NCBI GenBank assembly: GCA_012522045.1 | Contig: JAAYLC010000058.1 | Span: 1 to 34,263, forward strand | Reading direction: 5' to 3' | DNA from: Bacteroidota bacterium | GTDB taxonomy: Bacteria > Bacteroidota > Bacteroidia > Flavobacteriales > Flavobacteriaceae | Length of the DNA stretch: 34,263 nt | Shown: positions 16,746 to 24,036 of the stretch, piece by piece | Numbering within the stretch: the stretch's first letter is position 1 | How the letters are laid out: each line of letters opens with the position of its first letter | Program-made: the position numbers and the translations under genes | Notes under the pieces: generated by a model | What the model was told of the DNA's origin: nothing | What the model saw: the letters and a program-made list of their open reading frames with translations, nothing else | Databases searched by the model: none

Positions 16746-18335
16746 TTAATAATTGATTCGTTCCAGACGCAATTCGTTGTTACCGGATTCTGAAAATTCA
16801 GACAATAAAATGAATCCGTTCTTAGCTTTAAAAGGCAGCACCATTCCGTCTTCTTTGGTCAATTGAAGTTTGTCGTAATTGTATGCTCCATCCACATAGG
16901 TAACGATTCCCAACGACCAATCCGGTTTTCTTCTTCGCGCATGGCGACTTCCTTCACGCTCGTTGTTGGAAAATAAAATCACGTGATTCCCGTCGTCGTC
17001 CAAAGGTTGCGAATAGTAATAGTCCATATATCCGTTTTGCTTAAGATAATAACCGCTGAACTTTGCATTTCTTAATTTGGTTTTTATCTTCTCAATTTTA
17101 TTAAAATATTTGACTTTCATATTGGGATCGAATTCCATTATAAAAATATCCAGTATTTCTGAATTTTTACTGAACTTATACCCTTCAAAAACTCCAATGA
17201 TATTCCCGTTATTTAAAGGGATAAACTCTTGGGCAATAAGCTGTCCGTATCTTTTTTTCATTCCGTATTTATTGCTAAAAGTAAGATGCGGTTGTAAATT
17301 CTCCCAAAGCAAATAATCTCTTTTCGTCTCTTTTCCGGTTGCTTTGTCCAGCACCACTTTTACATATCCCAACGTCTTTTCGCTGTTAAATTTTTTCATT
17401 TTCTTGGGTCGGAGAAAACAGAAAAAGACGATTTCGTCATCCGTATAATAAATTTGATTATGAGCCCACGTGTAATTCGGATCCGTATTGGTCATGGTGC
17501 CAATCAATTTCCCGGTATGAATATCATAAATATCATAGTGGAAAGCCTCCATCAATGAGGAACGCTTCCTGCCCACTCCAACTTTCTGAATGATTAACAT
17601 ATGCTGGTCTGAGTCAAAATAGTAGTGCTCAAATTTTTCTTTGTCTTTATTGATGTCAACAGACCAAACCTCTTGCAGGTTTTTATCGAGTACCGTCATT
17701 TTCCGTTCACTGCTTTTAAATCTCTCCAACTGAGCTCTAGCATTCCCTAAATGACGATAACCTCGATCCGTTCCGCCAAATACCACAAAATAGTCGTTTT
17801 TGGTCGGGTAAAGCATTTGGTTGTCCTTGTTGTTTCTCCTTCTTAAATCTTCTCTTTCAACATTTTCATTTTCAACAACTTTGGAATCTTTGATGATAAT
17901 TTCCGGAGAAATTGAAAAATCATTTAAGTTAATCGTTCGGAACCGCGGATTTAAGTGTTGTGAAATATAATCTGAAAAATAGCCGATAAAATCATAATCA
18001 TACATTCCGAAATAAATCATTTCGTCAATTTTTTTTACAAAGGAAACATACGGACCGGATCTGCCGAGATGCGAGGAAACTCCCTGATTAAATACTCCCG
18101 AAGTTATTTTGTTTATATTTTTATCCAAAACCACATATTCCAACTCATAAAAAGCGGAACTCGTTTTATCGATTTTATAAAGCAAAAAATAACCGAATAC
18201 ATCCCGATGATTTTCTTCATAAATAATTCTCGAACTGATTAATTCTCCCGAAGAGAGCTGTTGTAATTTTTGAACTTGTGAAAAAGAAACAGTTGTAACA
18301 AAAAAGCATAAAATAAGTGTAGAAAAAAATTTCAT
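16746..18335 (-). CDS. exported protein of unknown function, probably beta-rich
   Basis: A 529-residue protein with a clean signal peptide 'MKFFSTLILCFFVTTVSFSQ', so it is exported to the periplasm or cell surface. I recognise no family. The mature part is full of short beta-strand-like stretches with aromatic residues and turns ('YFVVFGGTDRGYRHLG', 'HYYFDSDQHMLIIQ', 'NGFILLSEFSESG'). That is compatible with a propeller-like fold, which is only an impression. Basic patches such as 'REGSRHARRRKPDW' occur. No C-terminal type 9 secretion domain is obvious. It starts 3 bases after the stop of the M48 protease gene, so the two are almost certainly translated from one message and may act together outside the cytoplasm. 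Confidence 0.7.
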   Translation of the reverse strand: MKFFSTLILCFFVTTVSFSQVQKLQQLSSGELISSRIIYEENHRDVFGYFLLYKIDKTSSAFYELEYVVLDKNINKITSGVFNQGVSSHLGRSGPYVSFVKKIDEMIYFGMYDYDFIGYFSDYISQHLNPRFRTINLNDFSISPEIIIKDSKVVENENVEREDLRRRNNKDNQMLYPTKNDYFVVFGGTDRGYRHLGNARAQLERFKSSERKMTVLDKNLQEVWSVDINKDKEKFEHYYFDSDQHMLIIQKVGVGRKRSSLMEAFHYDIYDIHTGKLIGTMTNTDPNYTWAHNQIYYTDDEIVFFCFLRPKKMKKFNSEKTLGYVKVVLDKATGKETKRDYLLWENLQPHLTFSNKYGMKKRYGQLIAQEFIPLNNGNIIGVFEGYKFSKNSEILDIFIMEFDPNMKVKYFNKIEKIKTKLRNAKFSGYYLKQNGYMDYYYSQPLDDDGNHVILFSNNEREGSRHARRRKPDWSLGIVTYVDGAYNYDKLQLTKEDGMVLPFKAKNGFILLSEFSESGNNELRLERINY

Positions 18336-18338
18336 AAT

Positions 18339-19652
18339 TTATAAGGTTTGAGAATAGTCAATGAGTGCATTCATTTCCGAACGCCGAAGGTTTCTGATAA
18401 AATATAAAAAGGTGTTGTAACTGTCTGAATGACGCGGAGACAATCCGTCGAGATAGCGATCCAGGGTATAGGAATTTCGAGCATCTTGCAATTTCACCAG
18501 GTTTTTATATACAAATTGTTTGACATACGGATGGTTCGGTTCTTTTTTCAGGAACAACAACGTTCGATACAGCGAGCGTCCGTATTCTTCAAGAGCATAC
18601 AATCCCGGGATTTCATTGTATTCACTCGCTTCTTTCAGCATTTTAAACGTTTCTGAAGCACGGATTGGCTCCTTTTCTTCAATATTAAAATGGGTTTGGA
18701 CCTGACGCGCACGTATTTCACTGTCAGGATGCGTTTTTAAAGAATCTATCAGCCAAAATTTTTGAGTTTGATCGTAGTTGTAGCGACTAATTTCCTCATT
18801 TTGAACCCATTCGTTTTTAAACTGAAGGTTTTCAGAATCAAAAAAGCGCTTGTAATCTTGCACCAACAGCGAATCCGTTTCTTTATCAATCTCATTCAGA
18901 AATTCCAAACTGCGCACGACTTCGTATTGTTTGTCAGGAAAAGCATTGTTAAACAGCACAAAGCCCAAAGAATCTGCTTGGCGTTCGTGTTCCCTGCGGC
19001 TTTTGGTGGTTCCGTAAACAATTTCCCGGTACAAGCCTCTTGCTTGCTCGGCTTTGTTATAGCGTTTTCGGTTGATGTTTCGCGTCTGCTTTTTAATTTC
19101 CTTTGAGTGTTTCAACTCAAAGTGATTCACCAATCTATTATAAGAATGATTTAAGAGGTTGTGCGCGATTTCATGAGAAATGACAAACGCCAGTTCATAT
19201 TCGTTTCGCAACTGTTTTATCAGCGGCAAGTAAATTACAACAATTTCATTTCCAATGGCATACGCATTGGGTTGGGCGCCATAAGAAAGTAGGATTTTGG
19301 TGTCGCCAATAGTATTGTATTGCGGATTAGCGCTTGCCAGTTGATTTAAAATCCCTTCGAACAATTGATTGTAATTTTCTTCATATACAAAATTTCCACT
19401 TTCAATTCCGTCGATGAATTCTTCGGCTATTTCTTGATAGGCGTCAATCACTTCTTTACGCACACGGCGGTCGGATATGCTTTGATTAAACACATTTTCT
19501 TGTACGGAAACTCTTTTTTTGTAAAGTGCGGACAGCGATTTTCGGTATTTGTGATTCGCGGTGTCAATGAGGATGAGCTCTTGGGCGGAAACCAATTGAA
19601 ATAAAAAAATAAATACGATTCCCAGGAAACTATTTTTACTTAAATGAAACAC
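18339..19652 (-). CDS. M48-family zinc metalloprotease, exported
   Basis: A 437-residue protein with an N-terminal signal sequence (hydrophobic 9-22, ending VSAQ). The zinc motif HEIAH is at residues 160-164 in 'AFVISHEIAHNLLNHS', and the third ligand is likely E223 in 'HERQADSLGF', the usual M48 'E-x-x-A-D' site. A preceding segment 'YGAQPNAYAIGNEIVVI' matches the M48 substrate-strand region ('NAFA-G' in relatives). M48 members of this type (BepA/LoiP-like) work in the periplasm on misfolded outer-membrane proteins; that specific role is inference. The C-terminal half is helical and may be repeat-like. It is the first gene of a two-gene operon with the 529-residue exported protein. A candidate TATATTTG -7 box lies at 19678-19685. 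Confidence 0.9.
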   Translation of the reverse strand: MFHLSKNSFLGIVFIFLFQLVSAQELILIDTANHKYRKSLSALYKKRVSVQENVFNQSISDRRVRKEVIDAYQEIAEEFIDGIESGNFVYEENYNQLFEGILNQLASANPQYNTIGDTKILLSYGAQPNAYAIGNEIVVIYLPLIKQLRNEYELAFVISHEIAHNLLNHSYNRLVNHFELKHSKEIKKQTRNINRKRYNKAEQARGLYREIVYGTTKSRREHERQADSLGFVLFNNAFPDKQYEVVRSLEFLNEIDKETDSLLVQDYKRFFDSENLQFKNEWVQNEEISRYNYDQTQKFWLIDSLKTHPDSEIRARQVQTHFNIEEKEPIRASETFKMLKEASEYNEIPGLYALEEYGRSLYRTLLFLKKEPNHPYVKQFVYKNLVKLQDARNSYTLDRYLDGLSPRHSDSYNTFLYFIRNLRRSEMNALIDYSQTL

Positions 19653-19677
19653 GTTAAAGAAAACTTAAAATTCGGAT

Positions 19678-19685
19678 CAAATATA
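19678..19685 (-). promoter_or_regulatory. candidate -7 promoter box (TATATTTG) for the M48 operon
   Basis: On the minus strand these bases read TATATTTG, matching TAnnTTTG, 25 bases before the ATG at 19652. No TTG at the expected -33 spacing was seen, and the region is very AT-rich, so the match could be chance. Confidence 0.35.
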
Positions 19686-19884
19686 GCAAATTATAACTTT
19701 TACCGAAAAAAATAAAAATTCAAGGACTCCACTTTTTTAGAGCCTTAAATCTTTTTTTAACCTAATCATTCGGCGTAGATGGTGAAAACAGGCAGCAAAC
19801 GGAAGAATTCATTCCCGACAATTTGCAACTTTACAGGAACTTCATGTATAAAAAAAGCAGAAAGTTCGAGGATAAAAATTGTGT

Positions 19885-20307
19885 TTACCCGTATTTCTGA
19901 TGGATAAATTTCACGGTATCACGGGTGATTGCTTCCAAAACTTCCAAATGGATGTCTGAAAGTTTTTTGACGTAAATACAGGATTTTCCCATTTTGAATT
20001 TCCCCAATTTTTCAAGCAATTCTTTTTGTTTTTGAGTATCAGAATACACATACAGGGAAATTGCCGATTTGCGAGGTGAGAAACCGACGATCATCGAATC
20101 GCCTTCGTGCTTGGTTTTTTCATATTTATAATGATATTTCCCAAAACCGATAATCGACGCTCCCCACAATTTAGGTTCGTATCCCGTCTAACGCTGAAAG
20201 TGTTTCAACAGTTCCAAACTGTCTTTTTTCTTTTGCTCGGTGTCGTTTACAGCATTAATAAATTCGATTACATCCGCATTGGTTTCCTTGGTTTTTTGTG
20301 CTGCCAT
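19885..20307 (-). pseudogene. DUF1801 family gene interrupted by an in-frame amber codon
   Basis: The ATG at 20307 opens a frame that would encode 140 residues, but codon 40 is TAG (20190-20188). The frame is unchanged on both sides: '...LLKHFQR' stop 'TGYEPKLWGASIIGFGKYHY...'. The downstream part is plainly DUF1801 ('LWGASIIGFGKYHYKYE', then 'SPRKSAISLYV' and 'GKSCIYVKKLSDI'), and the upstream 39 residues are the expected start of such a protein ('VIEFINAVNDTEQKK'). So this is a single-codon nonsense change and not a frameshift. A restart at a TTG near 20169 could give a 94-residue fragment lacking the N-terminal helices. DUF1801 proteins are small YdhG-like domains of unknown function. The gene begins 17 bases after the preceding exported-protein gene, suggesting one transcript. 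Confidence 0.85.
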
Positions 20308-20324
20308 GCTTTTAAATTTAGCTA

Positions 20325-21278
20325 TTAAAGATAAATAAGTTCCATGATCAAAGTTTCTTGCGTACGAATTTTTTCTACCCCGATTTCTATCAGTATCTCT
20401 CTGTTTCTGTCAATTTTATGGGGAATTCCCGGGTAATAATAATATTCAAATATATTGGTGTCGTTAACGGCATAATTGCCGGCATCAATGTCCACATCCA
20501 TTTCGTTTTCATACAGATTAAAGCGCTGTAACTGATTTTTCATTTCATCCAGCATTTTTCGGGTAGCCATCGGATTTATGGAGAGTTCATGCTTCATCAC
20601 ACAAAAGTTATGCTCAAAATCGACACTTTGAAAAGAGACCTGAGCATCTGCTTCCAACGGTTCGTCTGCAAAAAAATTGGGCAAATAATCTTTATACTTG
20701 AGGACTTTATCCGTTTGAAATTCATAACCTAATGGAAAATGAATGATTTTAATTTCTCCCATTAAAATTTCTTCAATGCCTTGTTGAGAACTGTAGATAT
20801 CCCGATACAAATTTATAAAATCAGCAAGTTCGGCGGGCATTTCTTTATCAGTGTAAATTTGCATGATTTCGTCATACATAGCATTGATTGTCTGGGCGAT
20901 TTCCTGCCAGTTCAAAATCTCAATAAACTCCCCATATTCCGAGGTTTTATAGATAATCTTATTGATATCGTAGTTGGAGATCGCCTCAACAACCTCTTCA
21001 GAAAATTCATACGTATTGATTAAATCGACTTTGTAACTCCATTGAATGGTGTATGAATTTTCGGTAGAATCGATTACGGTAAAATTTGCAATGTATTCCT
21101 CAAAATTTTCTTCAGTAAGCGTATCGTTTTCCCACGTGCGCGAAGCCTTGGAAATTTTAAAATCGTAACTGTCACCGACGGACCAATAGGAAATAAAAGC
21201 AATTTTTGTGGAATCGGTCTGACTGAACAGATTGGCAGAAAAAATAAAAATTCCCAGCAGCCATACGTATTTTTTCAT
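20325..21278 (-). CDS. exported protein of unknown function
   Basis: A 317-residue protein starting at the ATG at 21278, chosen because it begins the signal peptide 'MKKYVWLLGIFIFSANLFSQ'; the longer frame to 21413 adds 45 residues of no plausible N-terminus. I recognise no family. The mature part is acidic and alternates short beta strands with helices ('YWSVGDSYDFKISKASRTW', 'SYTIQWSYKVDLINTYEFSE'), with 'SVGDSYDF' and 'ADAQVSFQSVD' suggesting a periplasmic beta domain. A TACTTTTG box at 21336-21343 on the minus strand fits the -7 promoter consensus. The DUF1801 gene follows 17 bases downstream. It is the last gene before the cassette-like region. Confidence 0.72.
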   Translation of the reverse strand: MKKYVWLLGIFIFSANLFSQTDSTKIAFISYWSVGDSYDFKISKASRTWENDTLTEENFEEYIANFTVIDSTENSYTIQWSYKVDLINTYEFSEEVVEAISNYDINKIIYKTSEYGEFIEILNWQEIAQTINAMYDEIMQIYTDKEMPAELADFINLYRDIYSSQQGIEEILMGEIKIIHFPLGYEFQTDKVLKYKDYLPNFFADEPLEADAQVSFQSVDFEHNFCVMKHELSINPMATRKMLDEMKNQLQRFNLYENEMDVDIDAGNYAVNDTNIFEYYYYPGIPHKIDRNREILIEIGVEKIRTQETLIMELIYL

Positions 21279-21335
21279 CTTCAATATGTGGATTAAATTT
21301 ATTTTCTTGAGAAGCAGCTCTAAATTATAAAGTTC

Positions 21336-21343
21336 CAAAAGTA
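21336..21343 (-). promoter_or_regulatory. candidate -7 promoter box (TACTTTTG)
   Basis: On the minus strand these bases read TACTTTTG, matching TAnnTTTG, 58 bases before the ATG at 21278. No good -33 TTG is visible. If real, it also supports the shorter start for the exported protein, because it lies inside the longer frame. Confidence 0.35.
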
Positions 21344-21663
21344 CTAAAACTTTGAATTGATTTCTCATCATTATTATAAGTCGGCATGCTACCACTGCAT
21401 AAAACTTTAACAAGCAGAAGATATTTAAGTTTGGGGATGTTTCCTAAAACGTAAAATTTCTATTTGAACAGAAACAACAATCCGTACCCCGTTTTTTTTT
21501 ATAATCCGGAAGAACCTGCATTTATTGTGTGCGCCACGACCTCAAAAGCTCGTCTTTAAGCCACCCAAATTTTGTGATTTTGTACTGGAACTGAAAAATA
21601 AGCATCGCTTAAATCGCTTCTATGAATGCCGATTTTTTTAATTTTTGAGGATTGGTGGCAAAA
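21344..21663. other. intergenic stretch before the cassette-like region
   Basis: No credible gene on either strand. The stretch is AT-rich and contains a run of T near 21491-21500 and another near 21635. No tRNA, small-RNA-like hairpin series or strong terminator was recognised. It ends at the compact hairpin that marks the left boundary of the cassette-like region. Confidence 0.5.
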
Positions 21664-21666
21664 AAT

Positions 21667-21705
21667 CAAGGGTTGTGCAATGGTTACCCTTGTTATAGCC
21701 AGTGC
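21667..21705. repeat. left boundary hairpin plus GTTATAGCC core
   Basis: CAAGGGT (21667-21673) and ACCCTTG (21686-21692) form a 7-bp stem with a 12-base loop. The stem runs directly into GTTATAGCCAGTGC (21692-21705), whose near-exact inverted copy lies at 22250-22263 beyond the DUF1648 gene (13 of 14 bases). The hairpin has no T-run on the gene side and looks more like a boundary element than a terminator. Confidence 0.55.
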
Positions 21706-21720
21706 TTTGGCTTCTCGTCA

Positions 21721-22218
21721 TTATTTTGTTTTGAGTGTTTTAATTATGTAGAAAGTCAGCGGAATAAAAATCAGTCCCAATGTCAATGGCAGAAACCAAA
21801 TACCTAGTCCGTCCGCTTCTCCGTCTGCATTTTGAATTGTCTTGAAAGCAATTAGTCCAAAAATGATAACAATAATGAATTTCAAATATCTAATAAGTCT
21901 TGTTGCATTTGTGTATTGTCTTAGAGCGTTGTCTTGCGTTATGTTAGTCGGATAATTAAAAACGTGAGGGAAATTATTTAGGATTGTCAGTCCAACAAAT
22001 AGAACTGTTGCCATTAGAGGCAAAGTCAAAATAGTCGCCTTTCCGCCAAATCCGTCCGCTTGTCCTGCACCGTTGTAATGAATTGGAATTGTGCCGGGTA
22101 AGTTTGTATAGTTCGTGATTGTCAAAACCCAAATTGCAAGAATTGAAATCCAACCAAGAATTTCAAGTGTCTTGTCAAATGTCGTAAGTTCTAATTTTAA
22201 TTTCGGTCTTTCACTCAT
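21721..22218 (-). CDS. DUF1648/SdpI-like integral membrane protein
   Basis: A 165-residue protein with about four membrane helices (18-34, 62-80, about 107-125 and 140-160). Between the first two lies the DUF1648 signature 'LPGTIPIHYNGAGQADGFGGK' in residues 40-60 (pattern P-x-x-IP-x-H-x-x-x-G-x-x-D-x-x-x-x-K). DUF1648 occurs in SdpI-type immunity proteins of Bacillus and in many uncharacterised membrane proteins; an immunity role here is only a possibility. The gene stands alone between inverted cores GTTATAGCC (21692) and GGCTATAAC (22255), with 20 bases on the 3' side and 31 bases on the 5' side. No TAnnTTTG promoter was seen in the short leader, as is usual for promoterless cassette genes. 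Confidence 0.8.
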   Translation of the reverse strand: MSERPKLKLELTTFDKTLEILGWISILAIWVLTITNYTNLPGTIPIHYNGAGQADGFGGKATILTLPLMATVLFVGLTILNNFPHVFNYPTNITQDNALRQYTNATRLIRYLKFIIVIIFGLIAFKTIQNADGEADGLGIWFLPLTLGLIFIPLTFYIIKTLKTK

Positions 22219-22249
22219 TGTTTCTATTATTATTTGTTGTCGTTTTTTA

Positions 22250-22410
22250 GCATTGGCTATAACGTTTCTCAGCTATACGCAGGCAGGGCATTTCACCACT
22301 GAACTTCCTACGAAGAACTGAACTTTAATTTTACTACTTTCCTGTCCTACGAAGCACGAATTGAAAATCAGCGAAGCTAAACCCCTGCTTGCGTATAGGT
22401 GATGTTAGGC
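22250..22410. repeat. attC-like imperfect palindrome, site 1
   Basis: Outer cores GGCTATAAC (22255-22263) and GTTAGGC (22404-22410) enclose two inner arms, 22273-22288 and 22383-22398, complementary at 15 of 16 positions, with a 94-base loop. On the minus strand the order is GCCTAAC (matching the attC R'' pattern RYYYAAC), arm, loop, arm, GTTATAGCC. The overall size of about 156 bp is near the upper range of attC sites. The loop contains CCTACGAAG twice (about 22307 and 22346). No gene overlaps it. Confidence 0.65.
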
Positions 22411-22640
22411 AATCGTGCTTCTTTTTCGTCCGTTGGTTTGTCGGTCGTTTTGGTTGTGCGGTTGGACAGACACACGCTGCCGCCAAGCTTGGGTTTGAGC
22501 GTTGGCTTGTGCGGCTTGGCAAATGCGAAGCATTCACGAACTCCATTAAAAACAATCAAGTTGTGAGTATTTGTGAGGCTGTTGAGCGTTGGCATTTTCT
22601 ACAAGTTTATATTTGTCAATATTGATACTGATTTCAATTT
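22411..22640. repeat. left flank of the defence block with GCGTTGGC repeats
   Basis: No gene. GCGTTGGCTTGTG at 22499-22511 and GCGTTGGC at 22586-22593 recur in the same order and orientation on the other side of the 11-kb block (33276-33288 and 33318-33325). The stretch is more GC-rich than its surroundings. Small open frames in both directions here carry low-complexity, repeat-derived sequence and are not credible genes. Confidence 0.5.
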
Positions 22641-24026
22641 TTAAATCTCTATACCTCTAAGCTTCCTATAAAGCTTAAGTGCAAACAAATCAGTCATACC
22701 AGAAATAAAGTCAAGTATATGCATCACCTTTATGTAAGGCGTTGATTCTTCATCAAAAGCAAATTGTTTTGGTAATAATTCTAGAATTTTTTTATGTTCT
22801 TTTTCGCGATCGTCTTTTGGCGTTAATGCTGCATTTACAAAGTCTTGCACGAGTGCAGACATTATTCGGAATCCTGCAATTTCTAGTTCAACAACTTTTC
22901 TGGCATTGTAAATCTTTTTCGTTGATATTTCCTTTATTTCATCCAGTGTCTCTGACAGTTCTGGAATATCTTCAATTAGGCTTTTATTGTAGTTACCTGA
23001 TAAAATAGCTTCTTTATTACCCAAAAACACATTAGCACATTTGTAGGTTAAAGAGTTAATGGCCTTTGCTCTTAAATAAGCTAATGATTCATTTGGGTCA
23101 TCCTTCAATAAATCTGCTTGTTTCTGAACCCACTCAAAGTCCTCCTTTTTATTGGTGATAATTATTTCTTCAAAATATTTACGAACTGTTTTGTAATCAA
23201 GTATCCCAAGCCTATGAGCATCTTCAAAATCAATAATATTGTAACAAATGTCATCAGCTGCCTCTACCAAATAAACAAAGGGATGTCTTTTATATACAAT
23301 TCTTCCTTCTACACTGTCCTCAACCATATTTAATTCCTTTGCTACATCGAGGAAAACAGCTTCATCAATTTTAAAGTAACCATATTTTTTTCTGTGTAAA
23401 ATGCTCTTAGTTGATGCCAAAGATTCACAAGGGTATTTTAGAATAGAGCCAATGGTACTGTAGGTCAGTCTGAACCCTCCTTTTAATCTACCTTTCTGAT
23501 GCATTGTAATTATTCTCAAAGCATTGGCATTTCCTTCAAAAGTGACTAAGTCTTTCCATTCAGCATCCGAGAACAATGATTTAAATTTTAAGTCCTCTTT
23601 TTTTTCTGTATCTCTTTTTCTAAAATACTTAGAAATAGCTTCTTCACCTGAATGACCAAAAGCGGGATTACCTAAATCGTGGGCTAGACAAGCAGCTGCA
23701 ATGACAGATTTTAAATTATTTCTGTAAAACTTACGTGCTGCAGTACTGTTTTTAACTTCTTCAAGTTTGCAAAGTTCTTTTCCTACTATTTTACCTAAAG
23801 ATCTACCAACACTTGCAACTTCCAGCGAGTGTGTAAGTCGATTATGAACAAATATCTCTTCTGGTAAAGGGAAAACTTGTGTTTTGTTCTGTAGTCTTCT
23901 GAAAGCACTGGAAAAGATTATCCTATCCCAATCTCTTTCATATTCCGAACGGATGTCTCCCTGTGGTTTGTCTACACCAAACCTTTTTGGTGAAAAACAA
24001 TTATTCCAAGTCATCTTATTTTTCAT
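22641..24026 (-). CDS. dgt: dNTP triphosphohydrolase (dGTPase family, HD domain)
   Basis: A 461-residue enzyme of the dGTPase family, which hydrolyses dNTPs to deoxynucleosides and triphosphate. I use the ATG at 24026 (MKNKMTWNNCFSPKRFG) over the earlier in-frame start at 24053. The HD metal site is clear: H66 in 'RLTHSLEVASVGRS', H116-D117 in 'CLAHDLGNPAFGHSGE', and a later Asp in 'VEAADDICYNIIDFEDAHR'. The N-terminal 'RSEYERDWDRIIFSSAFRRLQNKTQV' region (split here by position 26-52) is the family's DNA/nucleotide-contact segment. It is the last gene of the putative defence operon, 10 bases after the methylase reading frame. dGTPase-family enzymes are known to defend bacteria by depleting dNTPs during phage infection; that role here is inferred from position. 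Confidence 0.92.
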   Translation of the reverse strand: MKNKMTWNNCFSPKRFGVDKPQGDIRSEYERDWDRIIFSSAFRRLQNKTQVFPLPEEIFVHNRLTHSLEVASVGRSLGKIVGKELCKLEEVKNSTAARKFYRNNLKSVIAAACLAHDLGNPAFGHSGEEAISKYFRKRDTEKKEDLKFKSLFSDAEWKDLVTFEGNANALRIITMHQKGRLKGGFRLTYSTIGSILKYPCESLASTKSILHRKKYGYFKIDEAVFLDVAKELNMVEDSVEGRIVYKRHPFVYLVEAADDICYNIIDFEDAHRLGILDYKTVRKYFEEIIITNKKEDFEWVQKQADLLKDDPNESLAYLRAKAINSLTYKCANVFLGNKEAILSGNYNKSLIEDIPELSETLDEIKEISTKKIYNARKVVELEIAGFRIMSALVQDFVNAALTPKDDREKEHKKILELLPKQFAFDEESTPYIKVMHILDFISGMTDLFALKLYRKLRGIEI

Positions 24027-24036
24027 ATTCCAAATT

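Noticed and set aside
22334-22625. Several 70-80 residue frames on both strands between the DUF1648 gene and the dGTPase gene
   Set aside because: They follow the palindrome and the GCGTTGGC-type repeats, overlap one another on both strands and show no family features.
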